Positions 55,908-64,000 of a stretch of 64,000 bases of DNA are shown here, in pieces; the first letter of the stretch is position 1; each line of letters starts with the position of its first letter. The DNA is from Planctomycetota bacterium (GTDB lineage Bacteria > Planctomycetota > UBA8742 > UBA2392). A program made the position numbers and the translations under genes. Under the pieces are notes generated by a model that did not search any database, was not told the DNA's origin, and saw nothing but the letters and a program-made list of their open reading frames with translations. Location: positions 56,746 through 120,745 of the forward strand of contig JACKIE010000007.1 in NCBI GenBank assembly GCA_020638635.1, written 5' to 3'.

Positions 55908-56600
55908 TCAGGCCCCTTCGCTGCGGGTGCCCTGGCGGAAGGGCTGCAGGCCGTGGGTTACGTCGGGGCCCATGCCGGCCGGGCTTAGCGGGTAGCGGCC
56001 GTCCTTGTCTTTGCCGCTGCGGGCCAGGCCCAGGCTTTCCATGAACTCGTCGTTGTTCTTGAGCAGGCGCGCCTTGTCATAGATGAAGTCGCCGCGCTTG
56101 GTGCCCACCTGGTTGTAGGTGGTGCTCATGGCGATGGCATCCTTGGGGCAGGCCTCGACGCACATGCCGCAATAGATGCATTTCAGCATGTCGATTTCAA
56201 AGACTTCAGGCGCCTTGAAGCGCTGGGCACCGAACTGGTCAACGTCGGTGGCGTCGCCCACGATGGTAATGCACTCGGCCGGGCAGGCCGTGCTGCACAT
56301 GAAGCAGGCTACGCACTTGATGTTGTTTTTGTCGTCCACTTTCAGGTAGTGCTCGCCGCGGTAGCCGACGGCCGGCACGTGGCGTTGGCGCTCGGTGGAT
56401 TTCTCGCCCACGTAGTCGATGGTGGTGGAGGGGCGGAACATCATCTTAAAGGTGTTGACGAGGCCTTTGACGATCTCAATCAGGTAGATGCGTTCCCAGA
56501 AGTTGAGCTTGCGCTCATCCGAGTAGTCTTTCTTCGGCTTCTCGCCGGTCATAAGAGACCGCACGTCGCCGTGTTCCGCATGTTCGGTATGGGTGCTCAC
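55908..56600 (-). CDS. nuoI: NuoI-type 2[4Fe-4S] ferredoxin subunit of complex I
   Basis: 230 residues. Two cluster motifs, CVACFMCSTACPAECI and CIYCGMCVEACPKDAI, hold the N6a/N6b-type [4Fe-4S] clusters. RPSTTIDYVGEK and RHVPAVGYRGEHYLKVDDK are usual NuoI surroundings. The N-terminal helix WERIYLIEIVKGLVNTFKMMF contacts the membrane arm. The C-terminus is longer than usual. No other nuo gene lies in the neighbourhood, so the complex is encoded in scattered pieces or this is an extra copy. Confidence 0.9.
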   Translation of the reverse strand: MSTHTEHAEHGDVRSLMTGEKPKKDYSDERKLNFWERIYLIEIVKGLVNTFKMMFRPSTTIDYVGEKSTERQRHVPAVGYRGEHYLKVDDKNNIKCVACFMCSTACPAECITIVGDATDVDQFGAQRFKAPEVFEIDMLKCIYCGMCVEACPKDAIAMSTTYNQVGTKRGDFIYDKARLLKNNDEFMESLGLARSGKDKDGRYPLSPAGMGPDVTHGLQPFRQGTRSEGA

Positions 56601-56761
56601 AACGGTGTCCTCAAACCCGCACTGCCCGACCCGCGACTATAGAAACCCCCCGCCCCCTGTCATGGGGGTTGGGCCGGGCACGGGAATCGTTGGCCCCAGC
56701 CGCAGATGAACCCTATACTGTGTCATAACTCAAACAACCCCTTCAAATGGAGGAGAGCCGG

Positions 56762-59455
56762 ATGCGCGCCTGCACACTTGCTCTGCTGATTCCACTGACC
56801 CTGCTGATGGGGACCTCCGGATCACGCGCCGACGAGGGCCGCACCTCGGGCAAGGTGCAACCCCTGGCCACACCCAAGTTCGTGATTACGGGGCGGCTGA
56901 AAGAGGAAGGGGCAGCAAAGGGCATAGGAAAGGCCCGCGTGCGTGTGATCGGGCTTTCCAACACCAACACGGAAGAGGCGCTCGAACAGGGCCTGGAGTT
57001 CGAGACCGATGCGGAGGGGCGATTCCGTTTTGAAGGCGAGTATGGCGCCGGCGAACAGTCAACACCGGGCTTCGGACGGATTCGACTGCGACTGCTGGAC
57101 AGCGAGTACGCCTTTCCTGAGGCCTCGATCGCGTGGGTTGGATTCACGGCCAAGGCTGGCGAGTATAAGGTCGGCGACATCCTCGTCGTGAAGGGCGGGC
57201 AGATCCACATCAAGGCAGTTCATCAGGATACCGGCGAGCCGATTTCCCTGCCGCTCTACCTCACCTCATCACGGGGGTGGATGAGGGACATCCCGATCGA
57301 CGTGGTGAACGGATCCGGTACCAGCGAAGTGCTGCCGCCTGGCGAGTTCAAGGTGGCAACCGGCACGGATAACGCAGCAGCCTTCCAGATGGTCAAGGTA
57401 GCAGCCGGCGAAACCACCGAAGTCGAGTTTCGGGCGTTGCCGCGATACCTGGTGGAGGTCGAGTTCTTCTACACGGCGTCTGAATGGGACCGCGGACCCG
57501 TGTACGCCCGGCCATTAGGCCCAAACGAGGAGTTCGACGCCCTCAAAAAACGAAACCCAAGTCTGCCGGGCCTCTACTTCCCCATCGCAGACCACGTCGG
57601 CAAGGCCTGGCTGAACGAAGGAGACTGGGAGGTCGTGGTTTGCGATTCGAAGAAGAAGCCGATTGAGAAGCACAAGCTCACGGTTCCCCTCGCCGAGCCG
57701 AAGAGCATCTTCATCGGAAAGGCTGCAGGCATTCGGGCGACTGCCGCGGACCGTGAGGGGAATCCGATGTTTGTTCAGGTCTCACTACTGGACAGCAAGG
57801 GCACACTTGCCGACCGCTACCGGAAGATGCTGCCCGGCAGTCCTTGCGCCACGGGCGCCATCGCAAGCAACGACCACAACGACTTCTCGGTCTCGGTCTG
57901 GCAGGGAGGCCCCGCGCGCTGCGGTATTCACGCGGGTACCTACGTTCTGATTGCGGTGGGCATACTGAACGGGCGCAGCGTAGTGATGGTCTGTGAAGAC
58001 AACGTCACGATTAAGAAGGGAGAAGTCCGGGAGTTCCACATCACTCCGCCGGAATCAGGAGTGAGCCTGCAGGTGACAAACGACGGCGCACCGGCCGCAC
58101 AGGCCGAACTTTGTGTGTGGCAGGGCAAACCGCCTTCGCCGGATGACTGCACCTACAAGACCGACGCGCAGGGCAGGCTGGACATTCCGCTTGCGATGGG
58201 GCACTGGTATGTCACGACGCCGCGGGAACTGGCGTGGTGCCGTGCGGCGGTCTCGGCTACGGATGAAGCGTACCGGCTCTATCAGATTGCCGAATTCCGC
58301 GTGCTGGGCGTACCACACACGCAGGCGCTGGAGATCGGCCCAAAGGCACGCGCCTGGGTTGCCATCGAGACCACTGGCGACACCGCGGAAGGACTTAAGG
58401 TCGCGACGCTGACTGCTCTCGGCCTGGCACCGGACCAGATGGAAGATTGGCGCGGGGCCGAAGGCGGCTCGACCGATTCCGGAAAGCGTTTCGATTTCGC
58501 AAATGTGCGCCCGGGGAAGTACTTGCTTCGCGTATTCAACGACGAGCAGACGTTGCTGAAACTGATCGAAGTCAAGCCCGGAGACAATACATTCAATGTG
58601 GGTTTGTCCTCACACAAGCTTAGCCTGAGCGCAAGCCTGCCGGGCGGCAGCGTTCCGTCGGACGTTGAGTTTGAGGTACGACCGGCTGTGCAGGGGATTT
58701 ACGCCACAAACAGGTCGCGCCAGCGAGTGGACGCGGAGCGTGGTCGCGCGGAGTTGACGGTGCATTCCGGGTCATACCGTGTCGTTGCCCGGGTAAAGCA
58801 GGGCAACGAGATCCTGAACGTAGGTTCCCAGTTGGTGGAGATTTCAACGGACACAGCAGTTGCGATTGAGATGTCCAAGGACACCGGCTCAATCACGCTC
58901 AAGTACCGAACCCGTATGGAGGCAGAGGGCAGCACCACCACCGGCCGAGAGGTCGTCGCCCAGTTTGACAGCAAGGTTACTCTGCCTGACCCGGACGAGG
59001 CCTTCGGCTGGACAAACGGTACCTGGACGATCCACGGGCTGCCTGACGGCAACTACACGTTCGAGCTCCGGGGTGAAACCACTCTCCCGATGAAGGTGAA
59101 GGCTCAAATCAAGAAGGGCGGGAACGTAATCGTGGATGACCCGCTGAAGTTCGCGGGCAGATGCCTGCTTGAAGTCACGAACGTGACGGCCAACGAGCTG
59201 GGCCGCATGCTGGTAGCCTGTACTGCGCTGCGCAAAGGCCGTGAGATGGCATATGAGCTACCTGACGCTTCCTTCCTGCCGTATATCACCGCGGTAGAAA
59301 CTTTGCCGACCAACCTTCCGGATGATGCAAAACTCCTGGTAACGGGCATCCCGGCCGGCGCCGACTCCCTGCGCCTCACGCTCAGGGATCACCAGGAATT
59401 GCTTATAACTTTGCCTCAGGAAGATCGAGTCTACGCCGTGGTGGTTCCGAAGTAG
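56762..59455 (+). CDS. Exported protein with carboxypeptidase-regulatory-like beta domains
   Basis: 897 residues from the ATG at 56762, with GGAGG upstream; the ATG at 56747 overlaps that site. The signal peptide is MRACTLALLIPLTLLMGTSG. Several beta-sandwich segments with the pattern LKxExxGxPIxxxLYLTS or TDAQGRLDIPLAMGHWYV occur along the chain (about 40-130, 160-220, 430-490, 540-620, 640-700, 770-850). These resemble CarboxypepD_reg/CnaB-type modules. No catalytic domain is apparent. It is probably an envelope-associated structural protein, in style like the gene at 27014. Confidence 0.7.
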   Translation: MRACTLALLIPLTLLMGTSGSRADEGRTSGKVQPLATPKFVITGRLKEEGAAKGIGKARVRVIGLSNTNTEEALEQGLEFETDAEGRFRFEGEYGAGEQSTPGFGRIRLRLLDSEYAFPEASIAWVGFTAKAGEYKVGDILVVKGGQIHIKAVHQDTGEPISLPLYLTSSRGWMRDIPIDVVNGSGTSEVLPPGEFKVATGTDNAAAFQMVKVAAGETTEVEFRALPRYLVEVEFFYTASEWDRGPVYARPLGPNEEFDALKKRNPSLPGLYFPIADHVGKAWLNEGDWEVVVCDSKKKPIEKHKLTVPLAEPKSIFIGKAAGIRATAADREGNPMFVQVSLLDSKGTLADRYRKMLPGSPCATGAIASNDHNDFSVSVWQGGPARCGIHAGTYVLIAVGILNGRSVVMVCEDNVTIKKGEVREFHITPPESGVSLQVTNDGAPAAQAELCVWQGKPPSPDDCTYKTDAQGRLDIPLAMGHWYVTTPRELAWCRAAVSATDEAYRLYQIAEFRVLGVPHTQALEIGPKARAWVAIETTGDTAEGLKVATLTALGLAPDQMEDWRGAEGGSTDSGKRFDFANVRPGKYLLRVFNDEQTLLKLIEVKPGDNTFNVGLSSHKLSLSASLPGGSVPSDVEFEVRPAVQGIYATNRSRQRVDAERGRAELTVHSGSYRVVARVKQGNEILNVGSQLVEISTDTAVAIEMSKDTGSITLKYRTRMEAEGSTTTGREVVAQFDSKVTLPDPDEAFGWTNGTWTIHGLPDGNYTFELRGETTLPMKVKAQIKKGGNVIVDDPLKFAGRCLLEVTNVTANELGRMLVACTALRKGREMAYELPDASFLPYITAVETLPTNLPDDAKLLVTGIPAGADSLRLTLRDHQELLITLPQEDRVYAVVVPK

Positions 59456-59519
59456 CGCCTGAACTCCGACCCTTGAAGGGAATTGGAGCGCCCGGTCATC
59501 AGTCGGGCCGTCCCCGCCA

Positions 59520-60611
59520 CTACGGTGTCCTCAGATCGTACATGTTAACCACGGGTTCGTAGCTCGGCTCTTGGCCATCTTCACTGGGTGGGTCCGATGT
59601 TGCGGCCGAGACTACCCGCCATTTGTTGTTGGCCTGCTCAAGCGTGAGTTGCACGAGGTTGCGCCAAGACTCCGTCTGCTTGAACTGAATGACGGCGCGG
59701 CCGTCGGCGTCGGTCTTCGCAGATTCAATTTCAAAGCGGGGCATTGTGGTGCTGCCACCGGCATTGTCATCGCCTGTCTGCTTGGCCGCGGCAATGAAAT
59801 CCGTAGTCAGCAACGGTTCCAACTCCTTTAGGAACGCGGCGATGGTTACTGCTTCTGTTCGGCGACGGCAGGCAACATCGGTCGCCAGAAGCGAGCAGAA
59901 CAGAGAGCGCGCTGCTGACTCCTCAGTGTCCTGCTTCAGGACTTCGGGCTCAGGGAATCTCTCAGTGAGCGCGGCGTAGGCGTTGCCCGCCATACCCGTC
60001 CAAGTTTGCCAGCCGGACTTGCCGGTGCGTCGGTCGCGGATCGCGCGTTCGAGCTGAGTGATGCGCCACTTTCCATCCTCTCCCTTGACGCAAGAGTAGC
60101 GTGCACGCGACTCACTGGTCGTCTGCTTCGCTTCACCGCTTTCGTCCATGTCCTCGCGGGTGACTTGCTGCTTCGTCTCGAGGACGACATTGCCGTTTTC
60201 GGCCTGTTCTTCACTGACGATCTCCGCTGCCTCGGCGGAGATGTGTGGCTTGGTCTCAAGTGCGTCTCTGCGGGCTTTGGCTGCGGCCTCTCGAATTGGC
60301 GCCGCCAGCAACTGTTCCTCCAGTGCAGCCAGTGCCTTTTCTGTCAGCATGGAACGATAGGATAACTCAACCGCGTTAGCTTGTTGCGCGCTTGCCCGCC
60401 CGTCGCAGAGGCCTAGATACGCTTGCACGGTCCCGCGAGCCGTTGACTGGTCTGCCGCCGCAGCCGGGACCAGCGAGGCCTTAAAGGTCTCGACGCTATC
60501 CCCCTCGCACTTCCACCTGTAGGGCGCTTCGAATTTGGAGGGCGCCTGGGCCGACGCAACCACCGCCAGCAAGATCCCCGACGCCACCATGAACAGCCTG
60601 AGGACTCTCAT
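59520..60611 (-). CDS. Exported protein, paralogue of the 46015 gene
   Basis: 363 residues from MRVLRLFMVASG at 60611, with GGAGG upstream. The signal peptide ends about ASAQ. The mature N-terminus APYRWKCEGDSVETFKASL and the following TVQAYLGLCDGRA match the gene at 46015. The middle region is different and charged. A C-terminal domain with IQFKQTESWRNLVQLTLEQANNKWRVV is shared in layout. Function unknown. Confidence 0.7.
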   Translation of the reverse strand: MRVLRLFMVASGILLAVVASAQAPSKFEAPYRWKCEGDSVETFKASLVPAAAADQSTARGTVQAYLGLCDGRASAQQANAVELSYRSMLTEKALAALEEQLLAAPIREAAAKARRDALETKPHISAEAAEIVSEEQAENGNVVLETKQQVTREDMDESGEAKQTTSESRARYSCVKGEDGKWRITQLERAIRDRRTGKSGWQTWTGMAGNAYAALTERFPEPEVLKQDTEESAARSLFCSLLATDVACRRRTEAVTIAAFLKELEPLLTTDFIAAAKQTGDDNAGGSTTMPRFEIESAKTDADGRAVIQFKQTESWRNLVQLTLEQANNKWRVVSAATSDPPSEDGQEPSYEPVVNMYDLRTP

Positions 60612-60775
60612 CGCCGCCTCCAAAGGGATACCGGGAACCAGTTTAGCTGTGCCCCTCCGGAAAGCAGCACGGTTTTGCCATCCGCTACTTAGCGGGCGGT
60701 TGCCTGTTGCTTGCGCTCACAACTGGGCCAAGGCTACATCGCACCGGCGTGATCCCCGTATCCGGGTACCGGGCC

Positions 60776-61030
60776 TTACCCCAGGCCGCTGGTGGACATC
60801 TGTAGTAGCGGGATGATGACCGCTGAAACGATGCCGCCTACCACCACCGCCATGAAGACGATCATGATGGGCTCGATCAGGCCGGTCATGCGCTGGATGC
60901 TGATGTCAATCTCTTCATTATAGGCGTGGGCGATGCGCTCCAGCAGTTGCTCCAGCTCGCCGGTCTGTTCGCCCACCGCCACCATGTAGCCCACCACGGG
61001 CGGGAAGATGCCGCTCTTCTTGATCGGCGT
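60776..61030 (-). pseudogene. Fragment of a pilC/gspF type II secretion/pilus inner-membrane protein
   Basis: Only the last 80 or so residues of the family are present (KKSGIFPPVVGYMVAVGEQTGELEQLLERIAHAYNEEIDISIQRM, then GLIEPIMIVFMAVVVGGIVSAVIIPLLQM), ending at a TAA. The 5' part reads into sequence that does not resemble the family (YPEPEYRSARDDEHPST). The final 44 residues are identical to those of the gene at 63868-64000. It is a truncated duplicate unlikely to be functional. Confidence 0.85.
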
Positions 61031-61094
61031 GCTAGGGTGCTCATCGTCGCGTGCGCTCCGGTATTCTGGTTCCGGGTAGCCGCCTGAATGATTT

Positions 61095-61655
61095 CTATTT
61101 CACATCCGCGCGGACTGTCAACGTCTCGTCGGTGCCGTTCGGCACCTGTCGCGTTAACGTGATTTCAATTTTGGTGGACTTGGAGTCTTTGGCGTTTCGG
61201 ATTGCCGACTCAAGATTTGACTTCGACGTGATCGGGACACCGCCAGCAGAAGTCATAATATCACCCTTTTTAATCACCGACGACTCCGGCACCTTGGCTC
61301 GTGGACTGATCCCCAAGATAGTTTTCATGTCTGCCGCGTATATGACGGCATACTCCATTGCCAGCAATTCCGTGGTCGTGATACGACTACTTCCTCCGGC
61401 ATCATCGAGTGCGCGCCGGGTTTTGATTCGAATCCACTCGGGTTCCCTGGGATCCTCTACGGTGAGCAGAAAGCTCTCACCAGTTTGTTGATTGATTCGA
61501 ATGACGCCGGTCGAGGTATCCACAATCCGCCACGGCAGCATTACCGGACTCTCACCGTCCCCTTGTGCCGATGTGGATTTAACTGCGCAAGCCACGAATA
61601 CGACGATACCGAGCGCGAGAGGCGCAAGAACTCCACGTTTTATCGTCATGTGCAT
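61095..61655 (-). CDS. Exported PDZ-like protein
   Basis: 186 residues with a signal peptide (GVLAPLALGIVVFVACAV). The C-terminal third, ILGISPRAKVPESSVIKKGDIMTSAGGVPITSKSNLESAIRNA, has the GD-I-sx-GGxPI pattern of a PDZ domain, as in HtrA or GspC. Its place beside pilC/gspF copies suggests a secretion or pilus link, which is inference. G+C is lower than average here. Confidence 0.65.
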   Translation of the reverse strand: MHMTIKRGVLAPLALGIVVFVACAVKSTSAQGDGESPVMLPWRIVDTSTGVIRINQQTGESFLLTVEDPREPEWIRIKTRRALDDAGGSSRITTTELLAMEYAVIYAADMKTILGISPRAKVPESSVIKKGDIMTSAGGVPITSKSNLESAIRNAKDSKSTKIEITLTRQVPNGTDETLTVRADVK

Positions 61656-61682
61656 GACCCCATACGTGTGTTTGATAAATAC

Positions 61683-62702
61683 TTATTTCATGCAAGTAAC
61701 GAGGAGCGTAGCCCAGACGCTATGCACCCAGCGTACAAGCACCTGATACCCAACATCCTCGGTCGAGCCATTCGTTTTGACGGCAACAAGCACGAACATC
61801 GTTCCTACCCATACATGGTGGTAATATGAGGTAACGTCTATATGGATTCTGCAAGGATCGCTACACTTCAGAACGCCGAGTCCTGTTACGAAACCGGCAA
61901 CCTCCTTGTCCAAGTCAGCGTCAGCGATTGCTTTATTGGCCGTTCGGAGTTTCATGGCTGCGCCAGACGCCTTTTCGGCGTCATCCAAATTTTGCGCCAG
62001 TGCAACGACCTCCTCAACCTGCCATGTCAAGAATACTGCATATTCCATTCCCTTGTTGGGGCAGGATATATTAGTCAGCTTCTCCGGGAGTTTATCGGTA
62101 TCCTCCCACTCCTTAAGAACACCCTCACTGGTAACTATTCTTGGTTCCGCTGTCGGCTTTGGGGAATAGTCATCGTCTTCGTCCTCGTCCTCTGGATCTG
62201 GAAATCTGCTGGTCTTGCTCCCATCTCCGAAAGGGCCCTCTTTGGTCTCGCCTCCTTCAACTTTTAGATTGGCGATATCATTGGGATCACGGGCATGATC
62301 TTCACCCCTATCCTCTGCCTCAGCTTGGGCGCTTTCACTCCCTGCGGATGGAGCAGCTTGGAACCAAGGGGCGATGAGTTGCGACGGCATGAGAATGTCT
62401 TCGCCTGACATGAGATGGCGTAAAGCGCTCGAAGTTACGCCATCGGCAGCGGCAACCGTCACCCGCTGCTCCAGAAATGGAGCGACTGGAGCATACAGCT
62501 GTGCTTGGATCAGAGCGGTCTCATCCGGTCGCGTGCCGGTGCCCCCATTGCGGTCCGCGTAGTACTGACGAGAGAATGCCAACTCGTTCGCAGTAGGTGG
62601 TGCCCACGGCTGCACGGACACGTTCGGATTATTCGGCAACGGGCCGAAAACGGAGCCTGACTTGTCAGCGCAGGACGGGCAGTTGTTTTCGCTATCGGGC
62701 AT
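61683..62702 (-). CDS. Hypothetical acidic protein
   Basis: 339 residues from the ATG at 62702; a GTG lies at 62705. The N-terminus has a CPSC pair. The middle (about 130-190) is an acidic, low-complexity linker (DPEDEDEDDDYSP). The C-terminal 130 residues form a separate, more ordered part with two cysteines (LKCSDPCRIHIDV). No signal peptide and no known family. It follows the capsid-like gene and precedes the PDZ gene on the same strand. Confidence 0.6.
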   Translation of the reverse strand: MPDSENNCPSCADKSGSVFGPLPNNPNVSVQPWAPPTANELAFSRQYYADRNGGTGTRPDETALIQAQLYAPVAPFLEQRVTVAAADGVTSSALRHLMSGEDILMPSQLIAPWFQAAPSAGSESAQAEAEDRGEDHARDPNDIANLKVEGGETKEGPFGDGSKTSRFPDPEDEDEDDDYSPKPTAEPRIVTSEGVLKEWEDTDKLPEKLTNISCPNKGMEYAVFLTWQVEEVVALAQNLDDAEKASGAAMKLRTANKAIADADLDKEVAGFVTGLGVLKCSDPCRIHIDVTSYYHHVWVGTMFVLVAVKTNGSTEDVGYQVLVRWVHSVWATLLVTCMK

Positions 62703-62753
62703 CACTGTTCCTGGAGCGGGGCGTCTCGCCTTCTTGCAGACAGCGTTCCATCC

Positions 62754-63719
62754 CTACGCCGGTACAGGGCCGCATTCGCCGACGTGCTCAAAGTTCGTCA
62801 GCAGGCTCAAGGCGCCCTGGCTGCCGAGCGCCAGTCCTGCCGGCATTGTCAGCCAGATGTCCTATGTCATGTTCACCGTCTGGTTTGCGAAGTCCGGCAC
62901 GCCGTTTGTCATTCTCAAGATGAACGGGCTGCGCTCCATTCCGGCCGGAACAATTCTGGTCAATCCGCGTGTATGCCCCTTCCCGCCGTCGTCGCCCAGC
63001 ACCATAAACCAGATGCGGCGGTCGGCAGGCTGCACGCCCGGGTTCATTTCGTCGTTGATCACCCAAGGGGTGCCGTTGAAGCTTGGCACCACGCCGTCCT
63101 TCCAGCGGCCCGTTGCCGGGCAGTACCAGCGCCAAGGCACATATTCGAGGTTCTGGCCGTTCAACCGGCACAGGTTCTCGTAGCTTTCCAGCGAACGCGC
63201 ATTGCTCATGATGACGGTGGGCTTACCGTTGTTGGCCGCGACCAAGTGGTACGCCCGGCTCAAACACGGGAACGACAGAGGTGCAGCGCCCATGTTCACA
63301 ATGCGACCAGGCGCCACCAGATCGAGCAATCCGCCGAATACCGGGTCACCGGTGGCGGTGTCCATACGGCCGTAGTAGCCGTACCAGTTCTCGATCTCGC
63401 CGAGGGCGACGTTGCCGTCAACGATGTCTGTGGGGTGTCGGTAGATCGCCTGATCGGCCATACAGACGGGAACGCGCGCCACGTACTGCACCATGCCGAA
63501 GCGGGCCGGTGTTACCTGCGTGCTGATGTCGTCGGCCGGCTCGCAGGGCGCGACCACCTGCGCGGGTTTGATCGCGGGCACGCGCGGGTAAACCAGAAAG
63601 CCGCCGTTGACGCCGAAAACAGGCATGACGCCGTGAATCTGGATGCGCCGAGGTTCGTTTTCGACGAACCACTTTGCAGCCTGAATGTTTGCGGTATCCG
63701 GCGCTCCAGAAAACAGCAT
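62754..63719 (-). CDS. Possible HK97-capsid-like structural protein, interrupted by an in-frame TAG
   Basis: The ATG at 63719 has GGAGG upstream and gives 285 residues to a TAG at 62864-62862. The same frame continues for 35 more codons (DIWLTMPAGLALGSQGALSLL) to a second TAG at 62756-62754. The pattern GGFLVYPRVPAIKP, FGMVQYVARVPVCMADQAIY, DPVFGGLLDLVAPGRIVN, KPTVIMSNARSLESYENL, FNGTPWVINDEMNPG and IWFMVLGDDGG recalls HK97-fold major capsid proteins or encapsulins. No other phage gene is visible, so domestication or a remnant is possible. The family call is tentative. Confidence 0.5.
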
Positions 63720-63867
63720 GGCAAGCCTCCATGATGTTCGGCACGAAAGACTACCCCGTGCGTGTCATGGGACCAGTTGTTTTTTTTTAACAACTACATC
63801 ACATATTGTGGATGCAATGCTAAGCAATACAGAAAATCCGCGCAGACTACCGCGCTCAAGAAACAAA
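63720..63867. other. Spacer between the gspF gene and the capsid-like cassette
   Basis: The 148 bp hold an AT-rich hairpin AGTTGTT/AACAACT around a T-tract (about 63775-63794) that could end gspF transcription, and presumably the promoter for the cassette. No gene is seen. Confidence 0.5.
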
Positions 63868-64000
63868 CTAGCCGAGGCCGCTGGTGGACATCTGGAGCAG
63901 CGGGATGATGACCGCGCTTACGATGCCGCCGACTACTACCGCCATGAAGACGATCATGATGGGCTCGATCAGGCCGGTCATGCGCTGGATGCTGATGTCG
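63868..64000 (-). CDS. pilC/gspF-type protein, C-terminal end (5' part beyond the window)
   Basis: The last 43-44 codons of a type IV pilus/type II secretion inner-membrane platform protein: DISIQRMTGLIEPIMIVF, a membrane helix, and IIPLLQMSTSGLG before a TAG. The gene enters from the right edge, so whether it is intact cannot be seen. The protein sequence equals the left fragment at 60776, while the DNA differs at silent positions. Confidence 0.85.
   Translation of the reverse strand, partial: DISIQRMTGLIEPIMIVFMAVVVGGIVSAVIIPLLQMSTSGLG

Noticed and set aside
60000..64000. Complete prophage at the right end
   Set aside because: Only one protein looks capsid-like; there is no terminase, portal, tail or integrase gene in view.

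Overview
This 64 kb window is a high-GC bacterial chromosome segment carrying about 50 protein-coding genes and one tRNA. No rRNA, CRISPR array or complete prophage is visible. The mix suggests a Planctomycetota-type or related environmental bacterium. It has long secreted proteins with Ig-like, HEAT and carboxypeptidase-regulatory-like domains, a sigma factor fused to a transmembrane domain, a small Y1 transposase with REP hairpins, and a complete 2-oxoglutarate dehydrogenase set. The phylum is an inference from gene style; no marker gene here proves it. UGA ends many ordinary genes (pyrB, yggS, the 6294 glycosyltransferase), so the standard code applies in general.

Layout. 1-2.8 kb: 5' part of a giant Ig-like repeat protein (minus). 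3-12.4 kb: core metabolism (class II aldolase, oligoribonuclease, ATP-PEPCK, glycosyltransferase, GDP-fucose synthase, an ArsC-like gene with an in-frame UGA, RNase PH, PanD, YggS). 12.4-15.7 kb: a pyrimidine operon with a leader ORF and attenuator-like hairpin, pyrB, an alpha/beta hydrolase and a dihydroorotase that has lost catalytic residues. 15.7-21.3 kb: ComEA-like protein, a secreted protein, an XRE regulator, a GEVED/choice-of-anchor surface protein with a C-terminal sorting tail, and the Y1 transposase. 21.4-27 kb: MetH, an esterase, a ParDE-like module, TrmO. 27-29.9 kb: a lower-GC block with two exported proteins of unknown function. 29.9-35.4 kb: sucA-sucB-lpd. 35.5-45.9 kb: sigma fusion protein, AlkA-like glycosylase, heme-copper-oxidase-like protein plus cytochrome c, siroheme synthase N-domain, tRNA-His, a structured non-coding stretch, a metalloprotease/vWA protein, an anti-sigma-like pair. 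46-60.6 kb: guaA, a lipoprotein, HxlR with an aldo/keto reductase, a 1,175-residue multidomain protein, a DUF1778/GNAT module, an orphan NuoI, and large exported proteins including one of two paralogues. 60.8-64 kb: two copies of the 3' end of a pilC/gspF gene flank a three-gene cassette that includes a possible HK97-capsid-like protein.

The strongest unusual signals are: (1) an ArsC-family gene whose first thioredoxin cysteine is replaced by UGA in a UxxC context with a SECIS-like stem-loop, next to a divergent gene that also has an in-frame UGA and hairpin; (2) a 28-codon leader ORF spanning a terminator and overlapping pyrB; (3) a family of intergenic hairpins built from tandem short words, one of which encodes a lipoprotein signal peptide and one of which abuts the lpd start codon; (4) REPINs whose GTAG ends supply the stop codons of both flanking genes; (5) the duplicated gspF end with synonymous divergence; (6) an unidentified structured RNA candidate beside tRNA-His.
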